Positions 5,550 to 5,611 of a stretch of DNA of 5,611 bases are shown here, one piece after another (positions within the stretch are counted from its first letter, which is position 1; every line of letters begins with the position of its first letter). This DNA is from Oscillospiraceae bacterium. GTDB lineage: Bacteria; Bacillota; Clostridia; Oscillospirales; Oscillospiraceae. The stretch lies in NCBI GenBank assembly GCA_904501855.1, contig CAJGCI010000124.1:1-5611 (forward strand). Direction: 5' to 3'. The position numbers were made by a program, and so were the translations under genes. Below the pieces are notes generated by a model. The model saw only the letters and a list, made by a program, of their open reading frames with translations. It was not told the DNA's origin and did not search any database.

Positions 5550-5572
5550 ATCCCCCCATGGGGGATTTTTTT
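5550..5572 (+). terminator. Orphan + strand terminator-like hairpin
   Basis: A 7-bp stem (5550-5556 with 5560-5566), loop CAT, runs into seven T (5566-5572) on the + strand. It has the form of an intrinsic terminator, but the nearest gene upstream on that strand is far away; 4573-5442 is coded on the - strand. It lies upstream of the transporter promoter and may block + strand transcription or mark a rearrangement. Confidence 0.6.
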
Positions 5573-5594
5573 GTACCTTTTTCCGCTGCTTTTT

Positions 5595-5611
5595 TTTCGT
5601 TATAACCGAAA
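5595..5611. repeat. Near-palindrome at the window edge
   Basis: TTTCG, then TTATAAC, then CGAAA: 5-bp arms around an inner palindrome GTTATAAC, off by one extra C from a perfect dyad. It could be an operator or a -10 region (TATAAC) of a gene to the right. The window ends here, so it cannot be resolved. Confidence 0.25.

Noticed and set aside
5443..5559. N-terminal extension of the transporter to 5559
   Set aside because: It would cross the TATAAT promoter and a hairpin, lacks a ribosome binding site, and the ATG at 5442 has GAGGTG at ideal spacing.

Overview
The window looks like chromosomal DNA of an anaerobic, moderately GC-rich Bacillota (Clostridia or Negativicutes type). The grounds are the many iron-sulfur flavoenzyme and ferredoxin-type proteins, Gram-positive style ribosome binding sites (GGAGGTG, GAGGTG) and compact hairpin plus T-run terminators. 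I cannot name a genus. No rRNA, tRNA, CRISPR array, intact insertion sequence or phage gene is visible.

Layout. (1) 1-804, + strand: the 3' part of an aldo/keto reductase with two C-terminal iron-sulfur motifs, its start lying outside the window, closed by a terminator at 808-835. (2) 916-4014, - strand: a three-gene operon converging on it, with its own terminator at 850-894. In transcription order it holds a 328-residue cysteine-rich ferredoxin-like protein with a helix-turn-helix-like region, a 587-residue GltD-like FAD/NAD(P)H oxidoreductase with iron-sulfur motifs at both ends, and the Ni chaperone HypA. (3) 4015-4572: a 558-base intergenic stretch with the operon promoter, a short + strand coding remnant, a large 21-bp hairpin and a small - strand terminator. 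(4) 4573-5442, - strand: a 10-TM EamA/DMT-type transporter with a good extended -10 promoter and a possible 8-codon leader ORF. (5) 5482-5611: an orphan + strand terminator and a palindrome cut by the window edge.

How the genes work together. The first two operon products look like halves of one electron-transfer enzyme: NAD(P)H and FAD sites in the GltD-like part, and several iron-sulfur sites on either side. HypA normally delivers nickel to [NiFe] hydrogenase. Its place as last gene of this operon, followed at once by a terminator, is unusual and suggests a link between this redox protein and a nickel enzyme or a divergent role for HypA. The physiological substrate is not readable from the sequence.

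The most notable observation is that the first two operon genes share one reading frame and are separated only by a single TAG codon (3028-3030), followed directly by GTG with no proper ribosome binding site. They may be one 915-codon gene split by an amber codon (mutation, readthrough or sequencing error), or two genes joined by stop-start coupling.
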